Source: Verrucomicrobiota bacterium (GTDB taxonomy: Bacteria > Verrucomicrobiota > Verrucomicrobiia > Limisphaerales > UBA1319). From it: DNA of 64,000 bases. A program made the translations under genes and the position numbers. How positions within the stretch are numbered: position 1 is the first letter of the stretch; each line of letters opens with the position of its first letter. The stretch lies in contig JAKLFB010000010.1 of the NCBI GenBank assembly GCA_022711435.1, positions 1 through 64,000 on the forward strand, written 5' to 3'. Below are positions 9,290 through 16,854 of this stretch, piece after piece. Below the pieces are notes generated by a model that was not told the origin of the DNA, made no database searches, and saw only the letters and a list, made by a program, of their open reading frames with translations.

Positions 9290-9945
9290 CAATCGACCTC
9301 CGGCAGCGGCCGGCAAGTTGTGTTTTCCGAGCCGGGCGACGCCGGTCATGTCGGTGTCGCCACCGAGATTCACGGCCTTGAGCACGGTTTCGGTGTAGCC
9401 CCTCGACGTGAGCAAGCACCACAGACTCACGGTCAGCGTGTCAACGACATGGCCGCCGGAAGCGATGTCGCTCTCCGGCCGCGGTAGGGTCTGTGCAAAA
9501 ATGAATTCCGATTTTGCTGGAGGGGATTGGGCGGGCTGGCAAGGCGCGACGAGCGAGCATACCCGCGCGGTCTGTGAGCGAGGAGCAACACAGCCAGCGC
9601 GCCCAAGGCCCCCAGCCCGCAGGGGCGGGGCGGCGCCGGGCCATCTGCTTCGTTGCTCGGTCGGTCGAGTATCGCAGGGGATACACTCCCTCCCTTGCGC
9701 CTCGCATCGGGCCCGGCGGCGCTCCCGCCAAAATCGGAAGTAATTTTTGCACAGACCCTTAGGGGCGCCAGCTTGAGCCGGACGATCCGCCTCCCCTCCT
9801 TCGCGCCGTCCTCGCCGGTGCCTTCGAATGGCTGAAAGTGCTGCGCGAGGAGGGTGGAATTCCCCCCCAACGCAGGCTTCGTTATCCATACCCGGGATCC
9901 AGAAGGACGCCAACGCCGGATCGACGCCGAGACCGGCGAGGACAC
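9290..9945 (-). pseudogene. ADP-ribosylglycohydrolase-like remnant split by a MITE
   Basis: The minus-strand segment at 9340-9484 encodes the typical C-terminal block of ADP-ribosylglycohydrolases: GGHVVDTLTVSLWCLL, then VLKAVNLGGDTDMTG with the metal-binding Gly-Asp-Thr-Asp. The frame decays before the usual end. The 275-bp element at 9485-9761 interrupts it. If the element and one TA are removed, the frame continues upstream without a stop (…RLKLAP-L-PRPESDIASGG…) to 9945. The intact enzyme would remove ADP-ribose from proteins or small molecules. No N terminus is found. Confidence 0.65.
9485..9761. mobile_element. TA-flanked MITE, copy 1 (~275 bp)
   Basis: The element has ~30-bp terminal inverted repeats that begin GGGTCTGTGCAAAAAT and continue into a TTCCGATTTTG segment, and is flanked by TA on both sides (9485-9486 and 9760-9761). 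The interior (GC-rich, with short ORFs in all frames) has no recognisable transposase. A near-identical copy in the opposite orientation lies at 16855-17132. TA duplication is typical of IS630/Tc1-mariner transposition, so this is probably a non-autonomous derivative of such an element. Confidence 0.9.
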
Positions 9946-10053
9946 GCACTGAGAGAACCGGGCAGCCGCGGCAATTGGAACACTTGCATCCCTTTGCTGG
10001 CGTAGTCCTGATCCTGGACGGGCGCCATTCAGGTCTGAGGGAGGTCCCGTGTA

Positions 10054-11142
10054 TCACAGGGGGCAGCCGGTTCGGGCGGGCGGCTGGCCAGGCCGGCGTT
10101 CTTCCACCAACAGATCCATGCCGGCTCCCGCGGGCTGGCTCGGCGTCTCCGCCGCCACGGATGCGTATCGGTCTGCAACCGCCCGCCCGGTTTCGCGCAC
10201 GCGGTTCACCAGCTCGATGGGGCGCACCACGGTCGCATGCGCCCCCCAGCTCAGCACCCAGCCCACCATCTCCTCGATGCTGCTCAGACGCAGCCGCATC
10301 CGGGAGCAGCCCTGGGGGAGCAGCGTGATCTCCTGGCTCGCATGCCATTGCCGGCCGCGGATCAGATCCGTCGCCCAGATGTCGAAGTCGATCACAATCT
10401 CGTAGTCGGCCTTCCCCTTGAACGCCGAGAACGCGCCTTTGAGATAATGGTTCGGATCGAACGATTCCGGGATCACAAACCGGTCGTCCGTGATTTCGGG
10501 ATCCGACAGGCGCGTCAGGACGAACGTGCGCATGTCCTGGCGGTCGACATCGAACGCGAGCAGGTACCAGTGGTTCTCGATGCAGGCCAGGTGGTAGGGG
10601 CGAACCCGCCGCTTGCGGGCGGCCTTCGCCCCGAGATTGCGGTAGGTGAAGCTCAGCCCCCGCTTCTCCCGGAGCGCGCGCGTGAGAATCTGGAAGCTTT
10701 CCAGGTCGGTCTCCTCGGGCGCCAGAGGGCGGAAGGAGAGCATCTCGTCCGGATTGCCGAACGCATACGGCGCGTTGCGGTCAAGCTGCCAGGCCAGTTT
10801 CCGGAACGCTGTCCGAAGCGGATGCTCGAAGGGCGTGCCGCGGTATTGGGCGATCGCCTTGTGCGCCACCAGCAAAGCGAAGACCTCGGATTCCGTCATC
10901 GGCACCAGCGGGAAGTGCTCGACGGGTTTCGAGTAGAAGAAGCCGCGCCGCTGCGGGTCGTATTCCAAGGGGAGCCTCAGCCGGTCCCGCATGAAATCCA
11001 GGTCGCGGTTGACGGTCCGGAGGTGGATCTCGAACATGCGGGCCAGGAGGCTGCAGTTCGGGTATCTGCCTTCCTGGATCAGCTTGTGGAACGTGAAGAT
11101 ACGTTCCAGGGGCGGCCGGCTGAGCTGCTGTTTTCGGGCCAT
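10054..11142 (-). CDS. WYL-domain transcriptional regulator
   Basis: 362 aa. An N-terminal helix-turn-helix (RPPLERIFTFHKLIQEG, then CSLLARMFEIHLRTVNRDLDFM) precedes a WYL domain (REKRGLSFTYRNLG, RVRPYHLACIENHWYLLAFDV) and a WCX-like C-terminal region (WHASQEITLLPQGCSRMRLRL). WYL proteins sense ligands or nucleic acids and often regulate defence or DNA-damage genes. Its position inside the toxin/defence island fits that, but no target is visible. The start chosen is the first ATG, giving a standard N terminus. Confidence 0.88.
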   Translation of the reverse strand: MARKQQLSRPPLERIFTFHKLIQEGRYPNCSLLARMFEIHLRTVNRDLDFMRDRLRLPLEYDPQRRGFFYSKPVEHFPLVPMTESEVFALLVAHKAIAQYRGTPFEHPLRTAFRKLAWQLDRNAPYAFGNPDEMLSFRPLAPEETDLESFQILTRALREKRGLSFTYRNLGAKAARKRRVRPYHLACIENHWYLLAFDVDRQDMRTFVLTRLSDPEITDDRFVIPESFDPNHYLKGAFSAFKGKADYEIVIDFDIWATDLIRGRQWHASQEITLLPQGCSRMRLRLSSIEEMVGWVLSWGAHATVVRPIELVNRVRETGRAVADRYASVAAETPSQPAGAGMDLLVEERRPGQPPARTGCPL

Positions 11143-11193
11143 AAGTTTTCGCCAGGTGGCAGGTTGTGTTGTGCCATCCGAACCGCGCCCCTG

Positions 11194-11400
11194 TCAATGC
11201 TGCTCCGGACTCTGCTGCCCCAGGACGAACATCAGCTGGTTGCCGAAGCCGATCAGCCTGCCCCCGGTGGCGACGGTGATGTTCTGATCCACGTGGTAGA
11301 TCGCCAGCAGCCGGAGCGTAGGCCCCAGCACTTCGATCCGGTTTCTGCTCTCCCGCAGGAAACCCCGAAGCTTTGCCCCAGGTCCAAAGATTGGTTTCAT
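11194..11400 (-). CDS. Small hypothetical protein upstream of the WYL regulator
   Basis: 68 aa, beginning MKPIFGPGAKLRGFLRE and containing NRIEVLGPTLRLLAIYHVD. The strand-turn pattern (…GRLIGFGNQLMFVL) resembles short beta-rich proteins seen in verrucomicrobia, but no function can be given. It lies 51 bp upstream of, and co-directional with, the WYL regulator. It could be a leader gene or a non-coding artefact. Confidence 0.4.
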   Translation of the reverse strand: MKPIFGPGAKLRGFLRESRNRIEVLGPTLRLLAIYHVDQNITVATGGRLIGFGNQLMFVLGQQSPEQH

Positions 11401-11587
11401 AAATGCATCCTGTCTCCAATGGCCGGCTCAAGACCCAACCGGCTTTCATTCCGAGCTCTCATCGTCATTTTCCACGATGCCAAAGTCACCTATGACATTT
11501 TCGGTCATACCCGATTTAAAATTCAGAATCTGAGGCAGGGCGCGCGCGCCGCCGCCCGCGGCGCTGTGAGCCTGCAGCCCTGTAAGG

Positions 11588-11620
11588 GGACGCGACGCTG
11601 TCGCGTCCGCTTGTCGGCCA
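11588..11620. repeat. Dispersed repeat family A, copy 1 (perfect hairpin)
   Basis: ggacgcgacgctgtcgcgtc begins a perfect 9-bp stem with 3-nt loop (11588-11608), followed by cgcttgtcggcca. This is the most symmetric member of the family found at six other places in the window. Confidence 0.75.
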
Positions 11621-11639
11621 ACACTTGTCAGCGGGCCAT

Positions 11640-11684
11640 CTTCTCCCTCGCCACCATGGCAATGGAGGGCTCGGGGAGAGGAGG
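11640..11684. repeat. Repeat family B, copy 1
   Basis: A 45-bp box (ttctccctcgccaccatggc…aatggagggc…ggagaggagga) with dyad-like ends; it is closely matched at 52567-52610. Such boxes occur at gene borders here. Confidence 0.6.
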
Positions 11685-11727
11685 ACGACCATTTCTTGTA
11701 TCCCCGGCCTCTCCCCGCTGGCGCGGG

Positions 11728-11835
11728 GCGAGGAGGACGGTGCGTCGGTAGGCCGAAAGGTGGGTGTGGCGCTCGGCCTCACCGAAGACTCGAATGTGGC
11801 GAGGAGGACGGTGCGTCGGTAGGCCGAAAGGTGGG
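11728..11835. repeat. Tandem pair of 37-bp direct repeats
   Basis: The unit gcgaggaggacggtgcgtcg…gccgaaaggtggg occurs at 11728-11764 and 11799-11835 with a 34-bp spacer. The second copy runs straight into a family A repeat (from 11832). Confidence 0.85.
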
Positions 11836-11879
11836 GACGCCACGCTGTCAGGTCCGGCGGAAGGCCTGCAACCGATCAC
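11832..11879. repeat. Dispersed repeat family A, copy 2
   Basis: ggggacgccacgctgtcagg then tccggcggaaggcctgcaac. The sequence is shared almost exactly with copies at 14.6 and 16.8 kb. Confidence 0.85.
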
Positions 11880-12111
11880 AGCTTTCAAGCTGCGGTTGTA
11901 CCTCACCACGAACGACGAAGCACTCGAAGAGGGTGCCCACGAATCACACCAATCACACGAAATAACTTTTTTTGCGTTTCTTGTGGCAATCAAAGGTCGG
12001 CTTTTCAACCGATAGCCGCAAAACCTCTCAAAGAAGAATCGCGGCTCCGGATTTTTGCCTGCGGAAAGTTAGGGCGAGGGGAAGGATGTCGGCGCGCAAG
12101 TTGCGACCAAA

Positions 12112-12147
12112 GGTAGGGACGCGATGCTGTCGGGTCCGGCTGAGGGC
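12112..12147. repeat. Dispersed repeat family A, copy 3
   Basis: gtagggacgcgatgctgtcg followed by ggtccggctgagggcc, a diverged member of the family lying 98 bp before the toxin gene. Confidence 0.8.
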
Positions 12148-12245
12148 CGAGCGCCACGACATCCGTCGCCTGGAACGGGATCTGCTCGTATCAAAGATGC
12201 GAGACCGCAAACGGATCACAGGGATAGCATGGGGGAGGATGAAGC

Positions 12246-13091
12246 ATGAAGAGGAACCGGGGGGGGCGTGGGTGGTGGATGGTGGCGGCGGCGGTGTTGG
12301 GATTGTCGGCGGTTGGGAATGGGCAGTGGGCGGATCGGCGGGGGCAGTCACCCCAGCTGACAGGGGGCTTGTCCGAACGTGGATATTCAGGGCTGGTGAT
12401 TGGCCCGGGATCGATAGGGTTGATGGGGAGCGGGCGTGTCGAGCGACCGGGGCGCGATGAGGATTTGTGGCCGGAGGCAGGCGCGGACGGTCGGTATCGG
12501 GTGATCGACGCCAGCCGGTATGACGCGGAACTGCAGCGCGAGCATGAGCTGATCCTGTGCGAGGGGCATCGGGTTCTGTGGCGGTTGGGGGAGCAGCTGC
12601 GTCAGGAGGCCCTCGAGTCGGTCCGGTGGGGCGCGGTGGGCGGGGCTCTCGGCAAGACGGTCCGAGCCGCCGTCAAAAGTGCTCGCCAGGTTGTCCGTCA
12701 TGGGCATAGTGTCGCAAAGAGTGCACCGATTCGTTGGAGTCCATTGAATGGGCCTGGACCGCTTGGAGAGAAGGTTGCCAGCACGTTCCGCGGCGGGTCA
12801 TACACAGAATTGGTCACGTCTGAGCCGACAATGCTTTATCGGGTTTACGGAGGCAACTCTCCGAATATAGGGCCTTACTGGACGCGGACGCCGCCTGCCG
12901 GTGCGCTTCAATCCCGAATCGATAGCGCGCTTTTGCCGCAATGGGGCAACACGGCTGAGAATATCGTGAAAATTCAAGTTCCCGCCGGGACTCGAATCTT
13001 CGAGGGCTTCGCGGCACCGCAAGGAGAATTGGTTGGCGGCGGCAACCAAGTTTTTATCCCGAATGTCAACCGGGCTTGGATTGTATTATGA
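12246..13091 (+). CDS. Exported polymorphic-toxin-type protein
   Basis: 281 aa. A signal peptide at 1-27 (basic n-region, hydrophobic MVAAAVLGLSAVGNG) is followed by a variable linker, then a compact C-terminal domain (181-281). That domain has FRGGSYTELV, LYRVYGG (R199), YWTRTPP, SRIDSALLPQWGN, VPAGTRIFEG and GGGNQVFIP (Q268). I recognise this C-terminal module as a type found at the ends of Rhs/CDI-like polymorphic toxins. The conserved Arg and late Gln hint at an ADP-ribosyltransferase-like fold, but that is unproven. A strong ribosome site (12231-12238) sets the start. The immunity gene overlaps its stop codon (ATGA). Confidence 0.72.
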   Translation: MKRNRGGRGWWMVAAAVLGLSAVGNGQWADRRGQSPQLTGGLSERGYSGLVIGPGSIGLMGSGRVERPGRDEDLWPEAGADGRYRVIDASRYDAELQREHELILCEGHRVLWRLGEQLRQEALESVRWGAVGGALGKTVRAAVKSARQVVRHGHSVAKSAPIRWSPLNGPGPLGEKVASTFRGGSYTELVTSEPTMLYRVYGGNSPNIGPYWTRTPPAGALQSRIDSALLPQWGNTAENIVKIQVPAGTRIFEGFAAPQGELVGGGNQVFIPNVNRAWIVL

Positions 13092-13330
13092 AGTCTTGCC
13101 CATGGGAGAAAATCACGGGCTTTCAGAGCCTCAGCGAGTTCAACCGATTTGTTGACTGGATAAGCCGGCAAGTGAGCGCGGGACACGCCGAAGAACTGCC
13201 AGTTCTGAAGCCCTACGTCGGGGCAACAACCTTTCATGAGAATTGGTTTCGACACGTTGCCAGCGGACAAACATGGAGATTGGTCTGGCCTGACGCACCC
13301 TTCAGCGGGGTCTTCGAGCCCGTCGAATAA
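13088..13330 (+). CDS. Cognate immunity protein
   Basis: 80 aa, acidic and aromatic-rich. It begins MKSCPWEKITGFQSLSEFN, with ENWFRHVASGQTWRLVWPD and a terminal PFSGVFEPVE. This WF…WRLVWPDxPF pattern is typical of small immunity proteins encoded directly after the toxin domain described for the preceding gene. The ATG at 13088 overlaps the toxin TGA in an ATGA, giving tight translational coupling, so this start is preferred over an ATG 12 nt upstream. No signal peptide is seen, so it should act in the cytoplasm. Confidence 0.75.
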   Translation: MKSCPWEKITGFQSLSEFNRFVDWISRQVSAGHAEELPVLKPYVGATTFHENWFRHVASGQTWRLVWPDAPFSGVFEPVE

Positions 13331-13824
13331 CCGGCGGCTGTCCCGCGACCGCCGACTTCATTCCAAAGCGGCAGGGGACTGCCGCGGTCCATGATGCGGA
13401 CGCGGGTTCGAAATCGGGCCCGCCTGCGCGAGTCGTTCCGATCGGCATCCTGGCCCGCAGCGCGGTCGGCTGACGGGCTGCAAGCCGCGGATTTGTGCCT
13501 GGATGCGGGGATGCGCAGGCTGGCCCGCGTGATCCAAGGCGGCAGGGGGCTGCCGCACTCCAAGACGCTTCGCGCGCAGCGAGGGCGTGTCCGAATGGGC
13601 GCCAGCCTCGTGGAGTGCGGCAGTCCTCTGCCGCTTTCCGCAGACCACGCGGAATGACGCGGAACCATTGATGCCCTTGCCTCGGAAAGGCAGGGCGCGG
13701 AGGGATCCATGCGTTCTATTGCGGCAGAAAAAGATGTGCCGCGATGAACTTGGCAATTCATTCACTCCTCGGCGGCTACGGCTTCAGCCCAACGCGACTT
13801 GAAAAGGCATAATGCTATTCTGCC
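13331..13824. other. Gene-free interval with inverted GGCAG/CTGCC boxes
   Basis: About 500 bp without a credible gene. Three related hairpin boxes are visible: 13370-13387 (gcggcaggggactgccgc), 13541-13560 (ggcggcagggggctgccgca) and, inverted, 13616-13636 (gcggcagtcctctgccgc). Each is a near-perfect dyad flanked by 'actccaagacgc'-type sequence. They look like REP-like extragenic palindromes. Confidence 0.65.
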
Positions 13825-13871
13825 TGGTAATGCATTTTCATTTGGTAATGCAATCGATACATGGTAAAGTG
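13825..13871. promoter_or_regulatory. Iterated operator-like repeats before the AbrB-type gene
   Basis: The direct repeat TGGTAATGCA occurs at 13825-13834 and 13843-13852 (18-bp spacing), followed by TGGTAAAGTG at 13862-13871 just before the start at 13877. AbrB/MazE-like antitoxins commonly bind such AT-rich iterons to autoregulate. The binding role is inferred. Confidence 0.6.
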
Positions 13872-13876
13872 AAGCC

Positions 13877-14134
13877 ATGCCGCATTCAACATTGACCGAT
13901 AAAGGACAGACAACGGTGCCGATCGAAGTGCGCACCGCACTGCGGGTGAAAGCGCGCCAGCGGCTCGAATGGGTTGTGCAGCCCAACGGCAGCGCTCTCG
14001 TGCGGCCGCAGCCAAGCGCCCTGCAGCTTTTCGGGAGCTTGAAACCGCAAAGGCCGTTTCCCGGCCATCGGAAGGAGAAAGAAGCCGTGCGGCGCGCGGT
14101 GGCCGCCCAAGCCGCCCGGGAAGGGCTCCGGTAA
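13877..14134 (+). CDS. AbrB/MazE-type antitoxin (VapB-like)
   Basis: 85 aa. An N-terminal SpoVT/AbrB swapped-hairpin domain (STLTDKGQTTVPIEVRTALRV) is followed by a charged tail that would wrap the toxin. It is predicted to neutralise the PIN ribonuclease encoded 1 nt downstream and to repress the operon through the iterated sites ahead of it. Confidence 0.85.
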   Translation: MPHSTLTDKGQTTVPIEVRTALRVKARQRLEWVVQPNGSALVRPQPSALQLFGSLKPQRPFPGHRKEKEAVRRAVAAQAAREGLR

Positions 14135-14135
14135 C

Positions 14136-14549
14136 ATGGCGCCTCGATACTGGGTGGACACGAACGTCATCGTTCGCTTCCTCACCGGCCAACCGCCCGC
14201 CCTGGCGGCGGCCGCCAGGTCCCTGGTGGCCATGGCGGACACCGGCGCCGCGATTCTCGAAGTGTTGCCTGTCATTGTGGCCGAAACGGTGTACACCCTG
14301 GAATCGTTCTACGGGATGGACCGGAAAGACGTGGCCGCGAACCTCCTGCTGTTCCTGCAAAGCCGCGGGATCCAGGTCCACGAGCGAGAACGAGTGCTCG
14401 ATGCCCTGGCGCGCCACCGGGATCGCAACATCCACTTCGCCGATGCCTATCTGGCGGCGGCGGGCGCCGACAGCGGCCTTCCTGTGGTCTCATTCGACCG
14501 CGATTTGGACAAATGCAAAGACGTTCAGCGCATTGAGCCGACGGCGTGA
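14136..14549 (+). CDS. PIN-domain ribonuclease toxin (VapC-like)
   Basis: 137 aa. The PIN-fold acidic residues are in place: D9 in YWVDTNVIVRFL, the central Glu in VAETVYTLE, and D-x-x-x-A in IHFADAYLAA, then VVSFDRDLDK. VapC toxins cleave tRNA or rRNA when freed from antitoxin. It starts 1 nt after the antitoxin stop. Confidence 0.9.
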   Translation: MAPRYWVDTNVIVRFLTGQPPALAAAARSLVAMADTGAAILEVLPVIVAETVYTLESFYGMDRKDVAANLLLFLQSRGIQVHERERVLDALARHRDRNIHFADAYLAAAGADSGLPVVSFDRDLDKCKDVQRIEPTA

Positions 14550-14602
14550 TTCTATCGGTGGCCCACACCTGCGGACCACGGGAAACGACGCGGAAATGTT
14601 GT

Positions 14603-14697
14603 TCTTGGAAACGATAGGGACGCCACGCTGTCGGGTCCGGCGGAAGGCCTGCAGCGCTGTCGGCTGACAAGCGGACGAGCCAGCGGCTCGTCCCTCT
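14603..14697. repeat. Dispersed repeat family A, copy 4, with hairpin
   Basis: tcttggaaacgatagggacg, then gccacgctgtcgggtccggc and ggaaggcctgcag. A perfect hairpin GGACGAGCC-AGC-GGCTCGTCC follows at 14673-14693. The same hairpin recurs 33 kb away at 47912-47932. It lies between the two toxin-antitoxin pairs and could act as their boundary. Confidence 0.85.
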
Positions 14698-14754
14698 CCC
14701 TTGCATGCCGACGCCTGCACAAACGGCAGTTGTCAGCTTGACCGGGCGATGCTA

Positions 14755-14773
14755 AACTAGTCAACAACTGGTT
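14755..14773. promoter_or_regulatory. Candidate operator of the Phd-type gene
   Basis: AACTAGT-N5-ACTGGTT is an imperfect inverted repeat (6 of 7 positions) ending 16 bp before the antitoxin start. Phd/YefM antitoxins bind such palindromes. This is inferred from position only. Confidence 0.45.
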
Positions 14774-14789
14774 AATTTGATGCGACCTT

Positions 14790-15050
14790 ATGGCAAGCGT
14801 GACTGCATTTCAGGCGAAAACCCGGTTCGGCGAGCTGCTCGACCGTGTTGTGCGTGGCGAGGAAATCGTCATTACCCGGCACGACAAGGCCGTGGCCCGG
14901 ATCATTCCGGAGGGAGGTGCGAACCTGCAGCACGTCCAGGCAGCCGTGGCTGACCTTCGGGCTGTCCGATCCCTGATGGCCAGGCGCAGAGGATTCAAGC
15001 CGCTGACCGACGCAGAGATCAAGGACTCCATCGAGCAAGGCCGTCCATGA
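14790..15050 (+). CDS. Phd/YefM-type antitoxin
   Basis: 86 aa. The Phd/YefM N-terminal domain is clear (MASVTAFQAKTRFGELLDRV, then EEIVITRHDKAVARIIP), with a charged C-terminal tail (LTDAEIKDSIEQGRP) for toxin binding. It overlaps the following PIN toxin gene by 4 nt (ATGA), the usual arrangement. Confidence 0.9.
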   Translation: MASVTAFQAKTRFGELLDRVVRGEEIVITRHDKAVARIIPEGGANLQHVQAAVADLRAVRSLMARRRGFKPLTDAEIKDSIEQGRP

Positions 15051-15466
15051 GCGAGGGCTTCATCGCGGACTCCTCGGTGGGCGTGGCCTGGGCTGTGCCT
15101 TCGCAAGCCAGCGACGCCACGGACGCCCTGCTCGACAAGGTGGCGGCGGGCACGCCGTTGGTGGCCCCGATCTTGTGGCCCTTTGAAGTCGCCAACTCCC
15201 TGCTCGTCCTGCTGCGCCGAAAGAAAATTCTCGCGCCAGAACGCGAGCGGGCGCTGGAGGCGTTGGCCCGGCTGCCACTCACCGTGGATGACGAGGGACC
15301 GCGGCTTGCCTGGGGAAAGATCTCCGAACTGGCGACGGAACATGGCCTATCGGTCTACGACGCCGCGTATCTGGAACTGGCGGTGCGCCGGAAACTCCCG
15401 CTCGCGTCTCGCGACGAAGCTCTCTGCAAAGCGGCCCAAAGCTGTCGGATCAAGATGCTGCTGTAG
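15047..15466 (+). CDS. PIN-domain ribonuclease toxin (second VapC-like)
   Basis: 139 aa. PIN acidic residues are visible in FIADSSVGVAWAVP, PFEVANSLL and LSVYDAAYLELA, with SRDEALCKAA near the end. Its sequence is unlike the PIN toxin at 14136, so this is an independent module rather than a duplication. Translation is coupled to the Phd-type antitoxin. Confidence 0.9.
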   Translation: MSEGFIADSSVGVAWAVPSQASDATDALLDKVAAGTPLVAPILWPFEVANSLLVLLRRKKILAPERERALEALARLPLTVDDEGPRLAWGKISELATEHGLSVYDAAYLELAVRRKLPLASRDEALCKAAQSCRIKMLL

Positions 15467-15552
15467 CGTCCCTTCCGGATGGCGCGGTGCATAGGGTCTG
15501 GAGAGGAGGCCCAGGGGGTTGCCAAGGCCGACAAGAATGTCGGCGCTCTCGT

Positions 15553-15590
15553 TGGGGACGCTGTCGGGTCCGGCTGAAGGCCTGAAATCG
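15553..15590. repeat. Dispersed repeat family A, copy 5
   Basis: ttggggacgctgtcgggtcc then ggctgaaggcctgaaatc. This copy has lost the first 'acgcnac' segment of the family. Confidence 0.75.
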
Positions 15591-15592
15591 AC

Positions 15593-15735
15593 TGCAGCCG
15601 CATGAGCTGCGGCGTCTCTGGGGGCACCAGCGCATTCAGCCAGGTTGTCTTGCCCGTCTTCCGGGCCCCGGAAGCCGAACGCTCACGGGTGATTCGCGTT
15701 GCCACGGCTGCGGTGAATTTGAGATAGTGCACATC
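15593..15735 (-). pseudogene. AAA ATPase P-loop fragment
   Basis: Minus-strand translation gives FTAAVATRITRER then SASGARKTGKTTWLNALVPP, a Walker A region of the AAA_14/DUF4143 type, continuing only to about 15600 before family A repeat sequence begins. It is an isolated gene fragment. Together with the C-terminal fragment at 8.8-9.3 kb it may be debris of the same kind of ATPase. Confidence 0.6.
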
Positions 15736-16443
15736 ATGCCCGCCAGTCCGGCAGAGCCACCGCGGACTTCGCGCCATGCCGCCGCCTGCCTGGAGGCGCT
15801 CCGCGGCTGCGAGGCGGCGGCCTGCCTTTCGCTCGGCGGCGCCTTCGGGCTGGCACACTACCACCAATATCGGACGACGAACGATGTCGATGCCTGGTGG
15901 ACGGAGTCCGCGATCGCGGCGGACAAGAGCTGCGTTCTGGACCGGGTTCAGGCTGCGTTGCAGCCCTTCGGGACGGTATCGAGGCGGGAGCATGGCGAGG
16001 TGGTCAGTATTGAACTCCGGGAAGCAGGCCAGACACTGTTCAGTTTCCAGGTGGCGCGACGGAGCGTCCAAATCGGAACGACCCGGCCGAGCCCATGGCC
16101 GCCGGTGGGGCTGGATTCGCTCGAGGATCTGATCGCGGCGAAAATGGCCGCCCTGATCGCCCGCGGCGCTCCGCGGGACTTCCTCGATATCCGGGAGCTG
16201 TGCCGCGTGGGTCTGGCCAGCGTTGCTGAGTGCTGGCGGCTGTGGAGGTGCCGGGAGGAGAAGCGCGGGGTGTCGGCGCCGGACACGGCGATCGCGCGCG
16301 AGGCCGTGCTTCTGCACCTCAGCAGGATCGAAAAGATGCGCCCGCTGTCGGACATCGCGGACAATGCCGATCGCGAGCGCGCGGCAGCCACCCGGGTCTG
16401 GTTCAAGCATGAATTCATCGGAGAGCGACACCCATTGGATTGA
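15727..16443 (+). CDS. AbiEii-like nucleotidyltransferase
   Basis: 238 aa of the AbiEii/AbiGii (DUF1814) nucleotidyltransferase family. The N-terminal catalytic signature SLGGAFGLAHYHQYRTTNDVDAWW is intact (GG…R.T.DvD), followed by LDSLEDLIAAKMAALIARGA and PRDFLDIRELC. The family includes toxins that modify tRNA ends. No AbiEi-type antitoxin precedes it; instead a small ORF of unknown type overlaps its end. The start is uncertain (GTG 15727 or ATG 15736). Confidence 0.82.
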   Translation: MHIMPASPAEPPRTSRHAAACLEALRGCEAAACLSLGGAFGLAHYHQYRTTNDVDAWWTESAIAADKSCVLDRVQAALQPFGTVSRREHGEVVSIELREAGQTLFSFQVARRSVQIGTTRPSPWPPVGLDSLEDLIAAKMAALIARGAPRDFLDIRELCRVGLASVAECWRLWRCREEKRGVSAPDTAIAREAVLLHLSRIEKMRPLSDIADNADRERAAATRVWFKHEFIGERHPLD

Positions 16444-16732
16444 CGGCAGCCTGTACCCGGATGCCCCCGTGCCTGCGGAACTGACGACGCCCGCAGATCG
16501 AGTGGATTTCGTTGTGCGGGTCTGCGGCGCGTGGGATTTCGGGCTCATGCCGCGCCGGGAGACGCTCACGGAATTGCTCCAGGCCGCGTGGCGTCCGGCG
16601 ATTGAGGATGCGAATCTGCTGACCTCATGCGCCTGGCACCTGTTGTGCGATCTGCATGGCCTGCCCCCCAGGCGCTATCTCGGCCCCCGTTTTCCTGAGA
16701 TCGAGCGCGATCCGTGGCTGGCGTGGGTGTGA
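16409..16732 (+). CDS. Hypothetical protein overlapping the nucleotidyltransferase
   Basis: 107 aa, acidic and Trp-rich: YPDAPVPAELTTPADRVDFV, then WDFGLMPRRETLTELLQAAW and a terminal EIERDPWLAWV. The ATG at 16409 lies 35 nt inside the preceding gene, so the two are probably translated together. I do not recognise the family. Position suggests a partner, possibly an antitoxin, of the nucleotidyltransferase. Confidence 0.6.
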   Translation: MNSSESDTHWIDGSLYPDAPVPAELTTPADRVDFVVRVCGAWDFGLMPRRETLTELLQAAWRPAIEDANLLTSCAWHLLCDLHGLPPRRYLGPRFPEIERDPWLAWV

Positions 16733-16770
16733 CGGATCCAGCCCAAGGATCAGAGGCGATCCGGTCAGAT

Positions 16771-16830
16771 CCTTGGAAACGATAGGGACGCGGCACTGTC
16801 GGGTCCGGCGGAAGGCCTGCAACCAACCGA
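16771..16830. repeat. Dispersed repeat family A, copy 6
   Basis: ccttggaaacgatagggacg then cggcactgtcgggtccggcg and gaaggcctgcaaccaacc. This is the closest match to copy 4, extending to the shared 'cttggaaacgatag' leader. Confidence 0.85.
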
Positions 16831-16854
16831 TCGCCGACATTCTTGTCGGCCATT

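Larger units (their letters stand above)
11401..12245. other. Gene-free repeat-rich interval
   Basis: No credible gene was found over 845 bp. It contains a hairpin at 11588-11608 (GGACGCGAC/GTCGCGTCC), a tandem pair of 37-bp repeats, three members of the dispersed 'gggacgc…gtcgggtccggc' repeat and a 'ccatggcaatggaggg' box shared with 52.57-52.61 kb. A strong ribosome site (GGGGGAGG, 12231-12238) at its end belongs to the next gene. Confidence 0.75.

Noticed and set aside
9487..9759. Short ORFs inside the MITE (for example a 103-aa minus-strand frame)
   Set aside because: They read across the terminal repeats, are Arg/Ser-rich and show no transposase motif; open frames are expected from the GC bias.
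13331..13824. Possible CRISPR array or small genes among the GGCAG palindromes
   Set aside because: Only three boxes, in mixed orientation and with unequal spacing and no unique spacers; the ORFs there have no features.
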